Assembly (NCBI GenBank): GCA_022181065.1 | Contig: BQMY01000082.1 | Location: 31,880-95,879 of the forward strand | Reading direction: 5' to 3' | Length of the DNA: 64,000 nt | Source of the DNA: Melioribacteraceae bacterium | GTDB taxonomy: Bacteria; Bacteroidota; Ignavibacteria; Ignavibacteriales; Melioribacteraceae | Shown here: positions 8,256-17,563 of the stretch, piece by piece | Layout of the letters: the number at the start of each line of letters is the position of its first letter | How positions within the stretch are numbered: position 1 is the first letter of the stretch | The notes under the pieces: generated by a model | What the model was told of the DNA's origin: nothing | The model's database searches: none | Seen by the model: the letters and a program-made list of their open reading frames with translations, nothing else | Program-made: the position numbers and the translations under genes

Positions 8256-11200
8256 ATGGTTAACAGAAGATTTTACATATTCATTCTGGCAATTATTATT
8301 ATGTTGCTGGGTTTAACCGGGTATTACTACTATACTTTGTTGAGAAGCGAGGTAAATACCCAGGCTGATCTGCTTTCTAACCAGGTTACAATTTGCGGTA
8401 GAAATGTTTCGATAAATGTTGAGACTTTTGAAAACGAGCTGAGGTATATTCTCGCTTCGGATGACTGGGAGTTTTTTATAAACGATCCCGAACGTCAGCG
8501 ATTAAACCGGACAAGAATCAGGCGGTTATACTCCCGATTTCAGGAAATGCTCGATTCTCTTCATTTTATTTCTAAAAATTCTGTTCTCAAAATAAAAATT
8601 GATGAGAACAACTATTATTCGCAGAAACTTGAACAATTTGATCAGGATCTGGATGAGCTGGAGACAACTTCCGGAATGATCAATCATGATAATGAAGTTG
8701 TGCTGATATTGCCTGTGTTCAGTTCAAGAGGTGAAACAATAGCACAGATTAACGCTTATTTATCTATTGATCGACTCATAAGGGAAGAGTTCAGAAACTA
8801 TTATATTGGGCAGAATTCCTGGCAGTTTATTTTCAAGCCTCGAAAGGGTGTTATTTCTTATTATTATAGTGAACCGGACGACAAAAATTTTGACGTTACA
8901 TTTGATCCATTGGATGAGAATGTTATCTCTGAACAGATAGCGCATGGTTACAGAGGGGAGATTGAACACAATATATCTTTCGGGGATGAATCAAAAAAAT
9001 TGATCTCTGTCTATTATCCTATAGAGATTTTTGATCAGGATTACGGTATAATCTTTTCAAATGAAAAGGACGCACTCCTTGTCAGCATACGAAGAAACTT
9101 CATAATTATTCTTTCCTTATTACTTTTTATTATAGGGATTATCATCGCGGTTTTCTGGTCTATAGTAAACCAGAGGGACGCTGCTTTCGCGGAACTGGCA
9201 GAAAACAGGACCGAGCTTTCTGATCTGGTTGAACAGCAGCAATTACTGCTCACGCATTCGCAGGATTTTGTTTTCAGGTTTGATACTTCGGGTTTAATAA
9301 ACTATGTGACTGATTCGATAAAAAGCGTTTTGGGATATGAGCCGGGTGAATTTACAGGGAATTTTTACAAATTTTTAGTCAAGGACCCATCAAATGAATT
9401 CAGCTGGAGTTCGATATTAAATAAGGTAGAAAGATCAGAATCACCTCAGGAAGTGATCTTACGCGCGCAGAGCAAGGATGATGAAGTCATTTTCCTTGAA
9501 ATGAACGCAAAACCTATCGTGGATGAATCGGGTAAATCGAGAGGCGCGATCACAATAGCCAAAGATATTAGTGAGATCTACGCAACAGAACGGCTTCTGG
9601 AAGAAAGCAGAGAGCGGTTCAGGTTCATTACCCAGAATATGAAAGACCTGATTTGTCTTCACACCCCTGAAGGAAAGTTTAGCTATGTATCACCTTCAGT
9701 AGAGGAGATATTCGGGTATAAAGCTGAAGAGTTAACAGGTAAACATCCTGAAGATGTATTTGGGTTTTCGGAGATTAAATTTCTCAAAGGTGATCAGACC
9801 GAGGGAACAGTTGATTTTTCAAAGGAAAGCTTAATCATCTACAAAGCTCGCGGTAAAAATGATAACGGCATATGGATGGAAACTCTCATCCAGCCATTCC
9901 TGGACGATGATGGTAAATTACAGCGCGCACTTTCTTCTTCACGTGATATAACCGAACGCATGGAGGCTGAAAGCGCACTGCGTGAGAGTGAATCGAGGTT
10001 CAAATCTTTATTTAAAGAAGCTGCAATGGGAATTGCTCAGCTTGATCCAAACTGGAACATCCAGAATATCAATCCATCCCTGATTGCTACTTTGGGCATT
10101 GATGAAAATAAACTGATTAATACTGATTTCAGAAATTTTATCGTCACTTCCAATGAAAGTGAGCATATAAATCTGTATCAAAAATTGCGCAGTGGTGAAA
10201 TAGCGAGTTATATAATTGAGAGACAGCTGAAAAAAGGTGATTCCGAAACTATTTGGGCGAGAATTACAATTTCGCTTATAAAAGATGAAAATAACAAGCT
10301 GAAACACCACATTGTAATGATAGAGGATATCACTAAAAAAATTGAACAGGAAGCAGAACTTAAACAAGCCAAAGACGCTGCCGAGGCTGGTTCAAGGGCA
10401 AAGTCGGAGTTTCTCGCTACAATGAGTCATGAAATACGTACACCGATGAATGGTGTTATTGGTATGACCAGTCTTCTTTCTGAAACAGATCTAGATTTGG
10501 AGCAGAAGGAATATGTTGACATAATCCGTACAAGCGGTGAATCGCTCATTACATTAATTAACGATATCCTGGATTATTCTAAAATTGAAGCAGGAAGAAT
10601 GGACCTTGAAGAAGCACCATTCTCTGTTAATCAGTGTGTGGAGGAAGCCGTAGACCTCCTTGCTACAAACGCTCAGGAAAAGGGTGTTGAAATCGCGTAT
10701 TTGATTGACACGGAGGTGCCGGAAGTTATACAGGGTGATATATCACGGTTAAGACAGGTACTCGTGAATCTGCTCGCGAACGCGATAAAGTTTACTCATT
10801 ACGGCGAAGTATTTATTCACGTGAGTGTTAAAAAGAAAACCGAAAATGATATTACTCTTCATTTTAAAGTTAAGGATACAGGTATTGGTATCCCTAAGGA
10901 TAAAATCCGGACTCTCTTCAAACCGTTCTCACAGATAGATTCTTCTACAACAAGAAAGTTTGGTGGAACAGGACTTGGACTCGCTATCTGTAAAAAAATT
11001 GTATCGCTTATGAATGGTGATATCTGGGTAGAGAGTGAAGAGGGAAGAGGTTCAACGTTCCAGTTTGACATATTAACAACAATTGTATCTGAAAAAGTTG
11101 TTCGCGATTACCATTATGAAGTGTTGTATGATAAAAAAGTTTTGATAATTGATGATAATCATACAAATCTGAAAATATTTGAAACTATTACCGTGAAGTG

Positions 11201-12338
11201 GGGTATGGAGCCTGTTACGGCTGATTCCGGAATAAAAGGAATAACCTCAATTCTCAATGGTGATCAATATGATGTGATAATACTCGACATGCAGATGCCC
11301 GGAATGAATGGTCTTGAAGTTGCGCGCAGAATAAGAGAAGTGTTGAAAGATAAACTTATCCCAATTGTTTTTATTACCTCATTTTCTTTTTCGGAAGAAC
11401 AGCGCACAGAAGCGAAAAAATATTTGTCAGCCCATCTCACGAAACCTATCAAACAATCTCAGTTGTTTGATGTCCTCTATTTTATTTTTTACACGGAGCC
11501 TAACAAAATGACCGAAAATAAAGGTAGAAACCCGAAGGAGAATTCTCAGTTTGCTGATGAATTCCCTGTCAAAATTCTTGCTGCCGAAGATAATCCTGTA
11601 AATCAGAAATTTATCGTTCATGTTCTGAAAAAGTTGGGATATGTCGCCGAAGTTGCCGGCACAGGTAAAGAAGTGATCGATTTTCTTGAGAAAAGGGATT
11701 ATGACCTGATATTTATGGATATTCAAATGCCTGTAATGGACGGTTTCGAGGCTACAGAGGTAATTATTAAACGTTATGGCGCGAAACGCCCTAAAATTGT
11801 GGCGCTTACAGCTAACGCTCTTAAAGAGGACAGAGAGAAATGCCTTGAGATGGGTATGGATGATTACATGAGTAAACCTGTTACAGTTAACAAGATAAAA
11901 GAAGTGATTGCGAAATTTGGCGAGGATATACTAAGTAACAAGGTAATAAAGAAAACACAATCGGCTGTGATTGCAGAAAAGGCTCTCGATACTTCACTAC
12001 TGGATATTGATATAATCTTTGACTATTTGGGGAATGATGACGACAAGGCGTTTTTTATTGATGTAGTTAATATGTCAGAGAAAAATATTAATGAGAATAT
12101 GTCCGGTTTGAAAGAACTTTTTGCCAAAAAGGATTTTGATGAAGTTAGTAAAACCGCCCATTCGATAAAAGGATTGGCTTTTAATATTGGTGGTAAAAAT
12201 CTGGGAGAACTGGCAAAAGATATTGAAGATTTCGCAAAACAGGAGAAGAGTAAAGAGATAGAGATTTGTATCGGTAAATTTGATGAGATGAATTCTGCTA
12301 CTTTCAAACAACTTAAAAAATTCCTGAAATCCACGTAG
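8256..12338 (+). CDS. Hybrid sensor histidine kinase with three PAS, two receiver and one Hpt domain
   Basis: The 1360-residue protein is a membrane phosphorelay sensor. Order: membrane helix 7-29, a periplasmic sensor region to about 278, a second helix about 279-301, three PAS domains (about 330-440, 450-570 and 575-695; FGYKAEELTG in the second), HisKA with H725 in TMSHEIRTPMNG, HATPase with the N box near 833 and GTGLGLAI near 905, receiver 1 with D1011 (ILDMQMPG), receiver 2 with D1155 (FMDIQMPV), and Hpt with H1302 (AHSIKG). All phosphate-carrying residues are intact, so an internal His-Asp-His relay is possible. Receiver 1 lacks the usual TA near strand 4 (it has TSFSF). No partner output regulator is nearby. 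It starts 8 bases after the hydratase gene. Confidence 0.95.
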   Translation: MVNRRFYIFILAIIIMLLGLTGYYYYTLLRSEVNTQADLLSNQVTICGRNVSINVETFENELRYILASDDWEFFINDPERQRLNRTRIRRLYSRFQEMLDSLHFISKNSVLKIKIDENNYYSQKLEQFDQDLDELETTSGMINHDNEVVLILPVFSSRGETIAQINAYLSIDRLIREEFRNYYIGQNSWQFIFKPRKGVISYYYSEPDDKNFDVTFDPLDENVISEQIAHGYRGEIEHNISFGDESKKLISVYYPIEIFDQDYGIIFSNEKDALLVSIRRNFIIILSLLLFIIGIIIAVFWSIVNQRDAAFAELAENRTELSDLVEQQQLLLTHSQDFVFRFDTSGLINYVTDSIKSVLGYEPGEFTGNFYKFLVKDPSNEFSWSSILNKVERSESPQEVILRAQSKDDEVIFLEMNAKPIVDESGKSRGAITIAKDISEIYATERLLEESRERFRFITQNMKDLICLHTPEGKFSYVSPSVEEIFGYKAEELTGKHPEDVFGFSEIKFLKGDQTEGTVDFSKESLIIYKARGKNDNGIWMETLIQPFLDDDGKLQRALSSSRDITERMEAESALRESESRFKSLFKEAAMGIAQLDPNWNIQNINPSLIATLGIDENKLINTDFRNFIVTSNESEHINLYQKLRSGEIASYIIERQLKKGDSETIWARITISLIKDENNKLKHHIVMIEDITKKIEQEAELKQAKDAAEAGSRAKSEFLATMSHEIRTPMNGVIGMTSLLSETDLDLEQKEYVDIIRTSGESLITLINDILDYSKIEAGRMDLEEAPFSVNQCVEEAVDLLATNAQEKGVEIAYLIDTEVPEVIQGDISRLRQVLVNLLANAIKFTHYGEVFIHVSVKKKTENDITLHFKVKDTGIGIPKDKIRTLFKPFSQIDSSTTRKFGGTGLGLAICKKIVSLMNGDIWVESEEGRGSTFQFDILTTIVSEKVVRDYHYEVLYDKKVLIIDDNHTNLKIFETITVKWGMEPVTADSGIKGITSILNGDQYDVIILDMQMPGMNGLEVARRIREVLKDKLIPIVFITSFSFSEEQRTEAKKYLSAHLTKPIKQSQLFDVLYFIFYTEPNKMTENKGRNPKENSQFADEFPVKILAAEDNPVNQKFIVHVLKKLGYVAEVAGTGKEVIDFLEKRDYDLIFMDIQMPVMDGFEATEVIIKRYGAKRPKIVALTANALKEDREKCLEMGMDDYMSKPVTVNKIKEVIAKFGEDILSNKVIKKTQSAVIAEKALDTSLLDIDIIFDYLGNDDDKAFFIDVVNMSEKNINENMSGLKELFAKKDFDEVSKTAHSIKGLAFNIGGKNLGELAKDIEDFAKQEKSKEIEICIGKFDEMNSATFKQLKKFLKST

Positions 12339-12339
12339 G

Positions 12340-13350
12340 TTGTATTTGGAACTGCAAAAAAAAATTATCGCCATCCTGTTCGGAATAGCATTTGTGCTGA
12401 TCCTGACCAATGTTGTGATTGACAATTTTAAGGTAAAACCTGAAAAAACAGTTAAGGAAGAAGTTAGTACCGAACAGCTCGAAAAAAGATTGAACAAGGC
12501 TCTTCAGACCTACGGAATAAAAGAATACTGGGTGGAAAAACGTAATTTCAAGAACTCGGGCAGCGATTCTCTTAAACACAGATTCCTCATTACACTTCCC
12601 GGTGATTTGCCTCATATTGAGGTATTGAGGGAGTTTTTTATACTTAACAATGAGGAAGATGTTAATGTAGTTTCTCATGAAATAAAAGTTGATTTGCAGA
12701 CGGTCGTTGATGTATATGTTAACAATGTTGAGAAACTGAAAGCTACATTTACAACAAAAACCGATACACTAAGGAATTACCCGGTACTTTCATTTGTGCT
12801 AACCGGCATTGAGAACCTGGATGAGGAGGCGAGGGAAAAAATACTTTCCACCCCTTACGATATTGGTGTCTCCGTAATTCCCTCCGTAGAGGGTGATGGG
12901 ATCAGGGAAAGCTGCAAACTATACAGCAAACCTTTTTTTGTTTGGCTGAATGATAACCTTGAAGAGCCATATCTGTTGGAATCAGACGCGCTCAAGTCAA
13001 CACTAACCAAATCTATAGCGAACATAACAAGCAACTATTCCGATGCGACAGGCTATATAATAGACAACAATTCGGAAGTTTTTAATAGCGTGATATTCAG
13101 TTTTTTAAGGGATAGTTTCGCCGGAAGAAACTCTGTAATTTATAGTGCTTCGAGGTATAAAAAATTAAATTCTACCAGTATAGAGGACTTGCTTTCCAGG
13201 ATATATTTTTATGCAAGATCAGCAAATCCCGGAGAAAAAAAAATATTTTTAATCGGAGCCGAAAATTTCCTGAATATCATGGAAGATATCAACAAACTCA
13301 GGAAATACGGATACAAACTGAAGGTTTATCCTCTTAAAGAATATATGTGA
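12340..13350 (+). CDS. Membrane-anchored protein of unknown function (distantly polysaccharide-deacetylase-like)
   Basis: I do not firmly recognise this 336-residue protein. A single N-terminal helix (IIAILFGIAFVLILTNVVI) anchors it, followed by a lysine/glutamate-rich linker. From about residue 145 (NYPVLSFVLTGIENLDEEAR, then YDIGVSVIPS) the layout recalls divergent polysaccharide deacetylases of the YibQ kind: a strand, a helix, a proline at the end of the next strand, and a late strand KIFLIGAENF. The usual catalytic DD and histidine motifs are not visible, so an enzyme is doubtful. Start codon is TTG at 12340 or 12346, one base after the kinase stop, implying coupling to it. Confidence 0.6.
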   Translation: MYLELQKKIIAILFGIAFVLILTNVVIDNFKVKPEKTVKEEVSTEQLEKRLNKALQTYGIKEYWVEKRNFKNSGSDSLKHRFLITLPGDLPHIEVLREFFILNNEEDVNVVSHEIKVDLQTVVDVYVNNVEKLKATFTTKTDTLRNYPVLSFVLTGIENLDEEAREKILSTPYDIGVSVIPSVEGDGIRESCKLYSKPFFVWLNDNLEEPYLLESDALKSTLTKSIANITSNYSDATGYIIDNNSEVFNSVIFSFLRDSFAGRNSVIYSASRYKKLNSTSIEDLLSRIYFYARSANPGEKKIFLIGAENFLNIMEDINKLRKYGYKLKVYPLKEYM

Positions 13351-14073
13351 TTAATCATTGTTGTAGATAACCGGCATCTGACCATTCCACTTTTCCCAAA
13401 GTTTGTCATTGGTACCCAACTCTTTCATAAAATGAGCAACGTTTATCCTGCTCGTTTTGCCCGAGTTAAAAATCGCGCTGCGTTGAGGTGATTGGAAGAG
13501 TGAATATTCAGTTACTACTTTTGCGTCAATTAACGAATCGGGTCTGACGGCAACCCATTCGATATCATCTGAATTTCCCCCGACATCTTTGCTGAATACT
13601 TCAGCGGCTTTTTCGTTATCAACATGAGGTGGCACCAAAACTCTGATAATTGATACAACAATCCGCTCCATTAAAGATACTTTTTCACCGGCAAGCTTGT
13701 TTACATTTCCTGTGGTGTTCATCAAAACATATTTAACAGGAGTTTCACGCTTATTGTCGGCAAAGAATTTAACAATCCTCAAAGCAGTATCGGTAACCAA
13801 TTTTCGTGGATGACCATACATCCCTTTCAGGGTAAGATTATGACCCAGGCAGGAGAAGACAACATCGCAGTTATTAAGGAGTTGATCAAGTGCTTCATCA
13901 TTCATCTTAAGGACAGTGCCTTTAACCACTTTAACATTGGACGCATCTTTTACTGCCGCTGGAAGTTTTTCAGGGGAGCGGACCACGATGGTAATCTGGT
14001 GCCCGGAATCTATAAGGAAATTTGTTAAATGCCTGCCGGTTGCGCCTGTAGCACCGAGTACTAACATATTCAT
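13351..14073 (-). CDS. NAD(P)-binding protein, atypical SDR / NmrA-like
   Basis: This 240-residue protein begins with a Rossmann nucleotide loop LVLGATGATGRHLTNFL, followed by the strand HQITIVVRSPEKL that ends in an arginine, which suggests NADPH preference. Later segments (DVVFSCLGHN, VKYVLMNTTGNVN, EWVAVRPDSL) fit the atypical extended SDR group of NAD(P)H-binding reductases and flavin-reductase-like proteins. The catalytic YxxxK is not evident. The ATG at 14073 is chosen since it directly precedes the nucleotide-binding strand and has GAGAT upstream; a frame extending to 14145 would add an unlikely leader. Its stop codon directly abuts the stop of the convergent upstream gene. Confidence 0.85.
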   Translation of the reverse strand: MNMLVLGATGATGRHLTNFLIDSGHQITIVVRSPEKLPAAVKDASNVKVVKGTVLKMNDEALDQLLNNCDVVFSCLGHNLTLKGMYGHPRKLVTDTALRIVKFFADNKRETPVKYVLMNTTGNVNKLAGEKVSLMERIVVSIIRVLVPPHVDNEKAAEVFSKDVGGNSDDIEWVAVRPDSLIDAKVVTEYSLFQSPQRSAIFNSGKTSRINVAHFMKELGTNDKLWEKWNGQMPVIYNND

Positions 14074-14303
14074 TTCTATCTCACAATTTATAATTAAGGA
14101 ATGGATAAAAGATACACATTTCATTCCTGAAATCAGGTAATACATTTTCGACGAAAGAGTATCTTGAAAGTGCCGTAAATAATAAAAAAATGTTAAGAAA
14201 ATATTTGCATACCGGAATTAATTTTATTTAATTGCAAGTCTGTTATCTTTTAGTAATGAACATAAATGCGGAATAAAAAAACGCGAAAAAGCAAATAAAA
14301 GAT

Positions 14304-14335
14304 GTTGCTTTTAAAGAGGAAAGCATCTATATTTG
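14304..14335 (+). promoter_or_regulatory. Bacteroidota-type promoter of the tRNA cluster
   Basis: GTTG at 14304-14307 and TATATTTG at 14328-14335 are separated by exactly 20 bases. This matches the TTTG-N19/21-TAnnTTTG promoter known from Bacteroidota. The predicted start of transcription near 14342 is about 35 bases before tRNA-Tyr. It is the best promoter match I found in the window. Confidence 0.6.
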
Positions 14336-14376
14336 TTGTTCGTTGCGAAATTGTTCTGGAAATAATGAATGTTTTT

Positions 14377-14459
14377 GGGGAGGCGCCAAAGCTGGAGAGT
14401 TGGGGCGGACTGTAAATCCGTTGGCTAAGCCTGAGGGGGTTCGATTCCCTCCCTCCCCA
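14377..14459 (+). tRNA. tRNA-Tyr (GTA)
   Basis: A class II tRNA of 83 bases. Acceptor GGGGAGG pairs with CCTCCCC at the 3' end with discriminator A. The anticodon GTA lies at 14412-14414, the long variable arm expected for bacterial tRNA-Tyr is present, and the T loop reads TTCGATT. The 3' CCA is not encoded. It leads the Tyr-Gly-Thr cluster. Confidence 0.97.
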
Positions 14460-14470
14460 CAGAACGAACC

Positions 14471-14544
14471 GCGGGAGTAACTCAGTTGGCTAGAGTCACA
14501 GCCTTCCAAGCTGTTGGTCGCGGGTTCGAGTCCCGTCTCCCGCT
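14471..14544 (+). tRNA. tRNA-Gly (TCC)
   Basis: The 7-bp acceptor GCGGGAG pairs with CTCCCGC, discriminator T, and CCA is encoded at 14545-14547. The anticodon loop CTTCCAA sits on the stem ACAGC/GCTGT and gives TCC. The T loop is TTCGAGT. It lies 11 bases after tRNA-Tyr. Confidence 0.97.
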
Positions 14545-14558
14545 CCAAAACATACCTT

Positions 14559-14631
14559 GCTGACGTAGCTCAGTCGGTAGAGCACATCCTTGGTAAGGAT
14601 GAGGTCACCGGTTCAATCCCGGTCGTCAGCT
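14559..14631 (+). tRNA. tRNA-Thr (GGT)
   Basis: Acceptor GCTGACG pairs with CGTCAGC with discriminator T. The anticodon loop TTGGTAA gives GGT, and the T loop is TTCAATC. CCA is not encoded. It is the third tRNA of the cluster; in many bacteria tuf follows this gene, but here rpmG does. Confidence 0.97.
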
Positions 14632-14640
14632 CTAGATATC

Positions 14641-14664
14641 AAATGGCAATAAGCCATTTTTTTT
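14641..14664 (+). terminator. Terminator after the Tyr-Gly-Thr tRNA cluster
   Basis: AAATGGC (14641-14647) pairs with GCCATTT (14653-14659) around the loop AATAA and runs straight into TTTTTG. The short stem with a T-run is a plausible intrinsic terminator. It would separate the three tRNAs from rpmG and tRNA-Trp. Confidence 0.7.
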
Positions 14665-14726
14665 GTTAATTTTCAACAGTTCACAAATATTTAACACATT
14701 ACGAACACGGAGCTCTGGAGTTACGT

Positions 14727-14894
14727 ATGGCTAAAGCGAAAAACGCAAGGCAGATTATCATATTAGAAAGTACAGCGGGTACGGGATACCGATACACTAC
14801 GAAAAAGAACAAGAGAAATCATCCTTCTAGAGTAGAGTATAAAAAATACGATCCGGTAGTTCGCAAACACGTGATTTTTAAGGAAACTAAATAA
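14727..14894 (+). CDS. rpmG: 50S ribosomal protein L33
   Basis: A 55-residue frame reads [20 protein letters not shown], then [20 protein letters not shown] and a C-terminal VIFKETK, the whole of L33, a large-subunit protein near the E site. It has no cysteines, so it is the zinc-free form. GGAG at 14717-14720 serves as ribosome binding site 6 bases before the ATG. It lies between tRNA-Thr and tRNA-Trp, where other bacteria often have tuf followed by rpmG. Confidence 0.95.
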   Translation: MAKAKNARQIIILESTAGTGYRYTTKKNKRNHPSRVEYKKYDPVVRKHVIFKETK

Positions 14895-14899
14895 TACTT

Positions 14900-14972
<73 letters not shown>

Positions 14973-14995
14973 CAAGTATAAAAACCTTATAGAGT

Positions 14996-15178
14996 ATGAA
15001 AGATAAAATAATAAACTTTGTTAACGACGTCGTCAGGGAAATGAAAAAAGTTACCTGGCCAACTAAAGACGAACTTAAAGAATCTACCCAGATTGTGATA
15101 GTTGTGTGTTTACTTTTCGCTGTTTTTACCTATGCGGTTGACATGGCGACTTCGGCTTTATTGAAAGGAATATTTTAA
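14996..15178 (+). CDS. secE: Preprotein translocase subunit SecE
   Basis: The 60-residue protein is the minimal single-helix SecE, which clamps SecY in the inner-membrane translocon. The amphipathic helix with VVREMKKVTWPTKDELKEST is the family signature and the one membrane segment is IVIVVCLLFAVFTYAVDMA. No extra N-terminal helices are present, as in most bacteria outside the gamma-proteobacteria. No strong ribosome binding site precedes it; it is likely on one transcript with tRNA-Trp and nusG. Confidence 0.96.
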   Translation: MKDKIINFVNDVVREMKKVTWPTKDELKESTQIVIVVCLLFAVFTYAVDMATSALLKGIF

Positions 15179-15186
15179 GTTACGCG

Positions 15187-15726
15187 ATGGAAGAATCTAA
15201 GTGGTATGTAGTAAGGGTATTTTCAGGTCATGAAAATAAGGTGAAGAACCTTATTGATGTTGAATTGAGGGATAATGAAGACCTCCAATCACGGATTCAT
15301 GAAGTTCTGGTTCCCACTGAAAAAGTTTTTGAGGTTAAAGACGGTAAGAAAAAAACCAAGACAAAAAATTTCTTTCCGGGTTATATCCTCGTTCAGGCAG
15401 ACCTGGACAATTACGTTAAGGATTTTATCGTTAACGCCCCTTCTGTTATGGGATTTTTGGGTACCAAAAATCAGCCTAATCCTTTGCAGCCTGATGAAGT
15501 TAAGAGGATTGTTGGAAGAATTTCGAAAAATGACGAGAGTGAGCGTACGGAAACTATTTTTAGAGCGGGTGATTTTGTCAAGATCATCGACGGCCCTTTT
15601 AATAACTTCTCCGGTTATGTTCAGGAAGTCAACGAAGAAAAGATGAAGATTAAGGTTATGGTTTCTATCTTCGGGAGGAAAACTCCTGTTGAGATAGATT
15701 TTGTGCAAGCTGAATTAGAAAAATAA
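15187..15726 (+). CDS. nusG: Transcription termination/antitermination protein NusG
   Basis: NusG binds the clamp of RNA polymerase and links it to Rho or the leading ribosome. The 179 residues comprise the NGN domain (KWYVVRVFSGHENKVKN at the start, FFPGYILVQAD near 60, MGFLGTKNQPNPL near 95) and a KOW domain from about 125 (AGDFVKIIDGPFNNFSGYV). The insert GKKKTKTKNF in the NGN domain is lysine-rich but within the normal range. It starts 8 bases after secE and leads directly into the L11 operon. Confidence 0.98.
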   Translation: MEESKWYVVRVFSGHENKVKNLIDVELRDNEDLQSRIHEVLVPTEKVFEVKDGKKKTKTKNFFPGYILVQADLDNYVKDFIVNAPSVMGFLGTKNQPNPLQPDEVKRIVGRISKNDESERTETIFRAGDFVKIIDGPFNNFSGYVQEVNEEKMKIKVMVSIFGRKTPVEIDFVQAELEK

Positions 15727-15752
15727 ATTAATTATTAATTTCAGGTTACGTT

Positions 15753-16178
15753 ATGGCAAAGAAAATTACTGGCTATATTAAACTGCAGATTCCAGCCGGA
15801 CAGGCAAACCCGTCACCCCCTGTAGGACCGGCGCTGGGCCAGAAGGGTGTCAACATAATGGAATTTTGTAAACAGTTTAACGCCAAAACATCAGACAAAG
15901 CCGGTTTGATCATTCCCGTGGTTATTACTGTTTATCATGACAAATCGTTTACATTCATTACCAAAACTCCTCCCGCTGCGGTATTGTTGAAAAAAGCTAC
16001 TAAAATTCAGAAGGGTTCGCCAGAATCGAATAAAACAAAAGTAGCTAAAGTTACTCGTGCTCAGTTGAAGGAAATTGCGGAAACTAAAATGGCCGATTTG
16101 AATGCTCATGATATTGACGCCGCGATTGAAATGATTGCAGGTACAGCCCGCAGTATGGGTATTACCGTAGTAGGTTAG
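15753..16178 (+). CDS. rplK: 50S ribosomal protein L11
   Basis: L11 forms the GTPase-associated centre with L10/L12 on 23S rRNA helices 43-44 and is the thiostrepton-binding site. The 141 residues show the proline-rich N-terminal domain ([20 protein letters not shown]) and the RNA-binding C-terminal domain ending in [16 protein letters not shown]. The length and order are standard. It lies 26 bases after nusG, with CAGGTTACG before the ATG as a weak ribosome binding site. Confidence 0.98.
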   Translation: MAKKITGYIKLQIPAGQANPSPPVGPALGQKGVNIMEFCKQFNAKTSDKAGLIIPVVITVYHDKSFTFITKTPPAAVLLKKATKIQKGSPESNKTKVAKVTRAQLKEIAETKMADLNAHDIDAAIEMIAGTARSMGITVVG

Positions 16179-16212
16179 TTTGATAATTTTAAAATATTAA
16201 CTGGCGATTAAA

Positions 16213-16914
16213 ATGAAAGTTAGCAAAAGAGTTTCAGAAATAAAGAAGAAATTTGACCGTAATAAAGAATATACTCTTGATGAAGCAATCAAGCTTCTGA
16301 AAGAGAACAGTAACGTTAAATTTACCGAATCATTCGATTGCGCTATCCGTCTTGGTGTTGACCCTCGTCATGCAGACCAGATGGTTCGCGGAACAGTTAG
16401 CCTTCCTCACGGTAGCGGTAAAGAAGTAAGAGTACTTGTTATCGCTAAAGGTGAAAAAATTGAAGAAGCTAAAGCCGCTGGCGCAGATCATGCCGGGTTC
16501 GAGGATTACCTTGAGCAGATCAAAGGTGGTTGGGCGGATGTTGATGTTATTATCGCAACCCCCGATTCAATGGGTGAGCTTGGTAGATTAGGACGTATAC
16601 TTGGTCCAAAAGGTTTAATGCCAAATCCAAAATCTGGTACCGTTACAATGGATGTTGCCAATGCTGTTAAAGAAGTTAAAGCGGGTAAAATTGAATTCCG
16701 CGTTGACAAAACAGGTATTGTGCATACATCTTTAGGTAAAATCAGTTTTACCGAAGAGCAGCTTAAAGACAACGCGATCGCATTTTTGAATACAATTATC
16801 AAAATGAGACCATCGGCTGCAAAAGGTACCTATGTGAAATCATTGTACTTAAGCACTACAATGGGTCCGGGATTGAAAATATTCCGTGATGAAGCTATGG
16901 CTTTGGCGAAGTAA
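16213..16914 (+). CDS. rplA: 50S ribosomal protein L1
   Basis: L1 forms the mobile stalk of the large subunit that releases deacylated tRNA, and in other bacteria represses translation of its own operon. The 233-residue protein has the signature [15 protein letters not shown] near 135 and the conserved [21 protein letters not shown] segment. It follows rplK by 34 bases. I did not identify an L1 operator in the leader, which would need structure prediction. Confidence 0.98.
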   Translation: MKVSKRVSEIKKKFDRNKEYTLDEAIKLLKENSNVKFTESFDCAIRLGVDPRHADQMVRGTVSLPHGSGKEVRVLVIAKGEKIEEAKAAGADHAGFEDYLEQIKGGWADVDVIIATPDSMGELGRLGRILGPKGLMPNPKSGTVTMDVANAVKEVKAGKIEFRVDKTGIVHTSLGKISFTEEQLKDNAIAFLNTIIKMRPSAAKGTYVKSLYLSTTMGPGLKIFRDEAMALAK

Positions 16915-16989
16915 AAGTTTACGCACTCGTAAAATGCTTCTATTTAAAGTAACTAATTAATTAACTATTGCAATTGAGTTAGGTGATAG

Positions 16990-17526
16990 ATGAAGAAGAC
17001 GGAAAAAGCCGATGTAATTGCAGAGATTAAAGATATGCTGCAAAACTCTACAGCGGTTTTCCTTGTGGATTACCACGGGATAAACGTCGAGGCAATTAAT
17101 TCTTTGCGCGGTGAGTTCATCAAAGAAGATGTGAAATATAAAGTATATAAAAATACTTTGTTCACAAAAGCTATTGAGGAACTTGGCGGGTATGATGAAT
17201 TGATTGAAAATAATCTCCTAACTGGTATGACCGGCTTTGCATTCGCCGGTGATAATTTTGTCGCACCAGCCAAGATTATACGCAAGTTCTGGAAAGATTC
17301 TAAAGATAAGAACTTGTTTAATCTTAAAGGCTGTTATATAGACTCTACCTTTTACGGTGGTGACCAGATTGACGCTCTTGCTTCAATGCCGACCAAAGAA
17401 GAAATTATGGCAAGCATTGTTGGCAGCATAGCGGCACCTGCATCAGGTATAGTTGGCGCGATAAACGCAGTTATGAGAGACCTCGTAAGCGTTGTAGATC
17501 AGATAAGCAAAAAAGACGCTGCATAG
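16990..17526 (+). CDS. rplJ: 50S ribosomal protein L10
   Basis: L10 anchors the L7/L12 dimers to the ribosome. The 178-residue protein has the N-terminal RNA-binding domain (FLVDYHGINVEAINSLR and VYKNTLFTKAIEE) and a C-terminal helix (about 140-178) that carries the L12-binding sites. The 75 bases before it contain TTAGGTGATAG as the ribosome binding site. An L10 autoregulatory leader would be expected here, but I cannot see an obvious structure. Confidence 0.97.
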   Translation: MKKTEKADVIAEIKDMLQNSTAVFLVDYHGINVEAINSLRGEFIKEDVKYKVYKNTLFTKAIEELGGYDELIENNLLTGMTGFAFAGDNFVAPAKIIRKFWKDSKDKNLFNLKGCYIDSTFYGGDQIDALASMPTKEEIMASIVGSIAAPASGIVGAINAVMRDLVSVVDQISKKDAA

Positions 17527-17563
17527 TTTGGAATAGGTAAATATTAACAGGAGATAATTAAAA

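Noticed and set aside
14327..14548. Minus-strand open frame of 73 codons across the tRNA cluster
   Set aside because: It is antisense to tRNA-Tyr and tRNA-Gly; frames of this type (MERETGLEPATNSLEG) are well-known spurious translations of tRNA genes.
16915..16989. L10 autoregulatory leader before rplJ
   Set aside because: Expected from other bacteria, but I could not see a convincing paired structure in the 75 bases.
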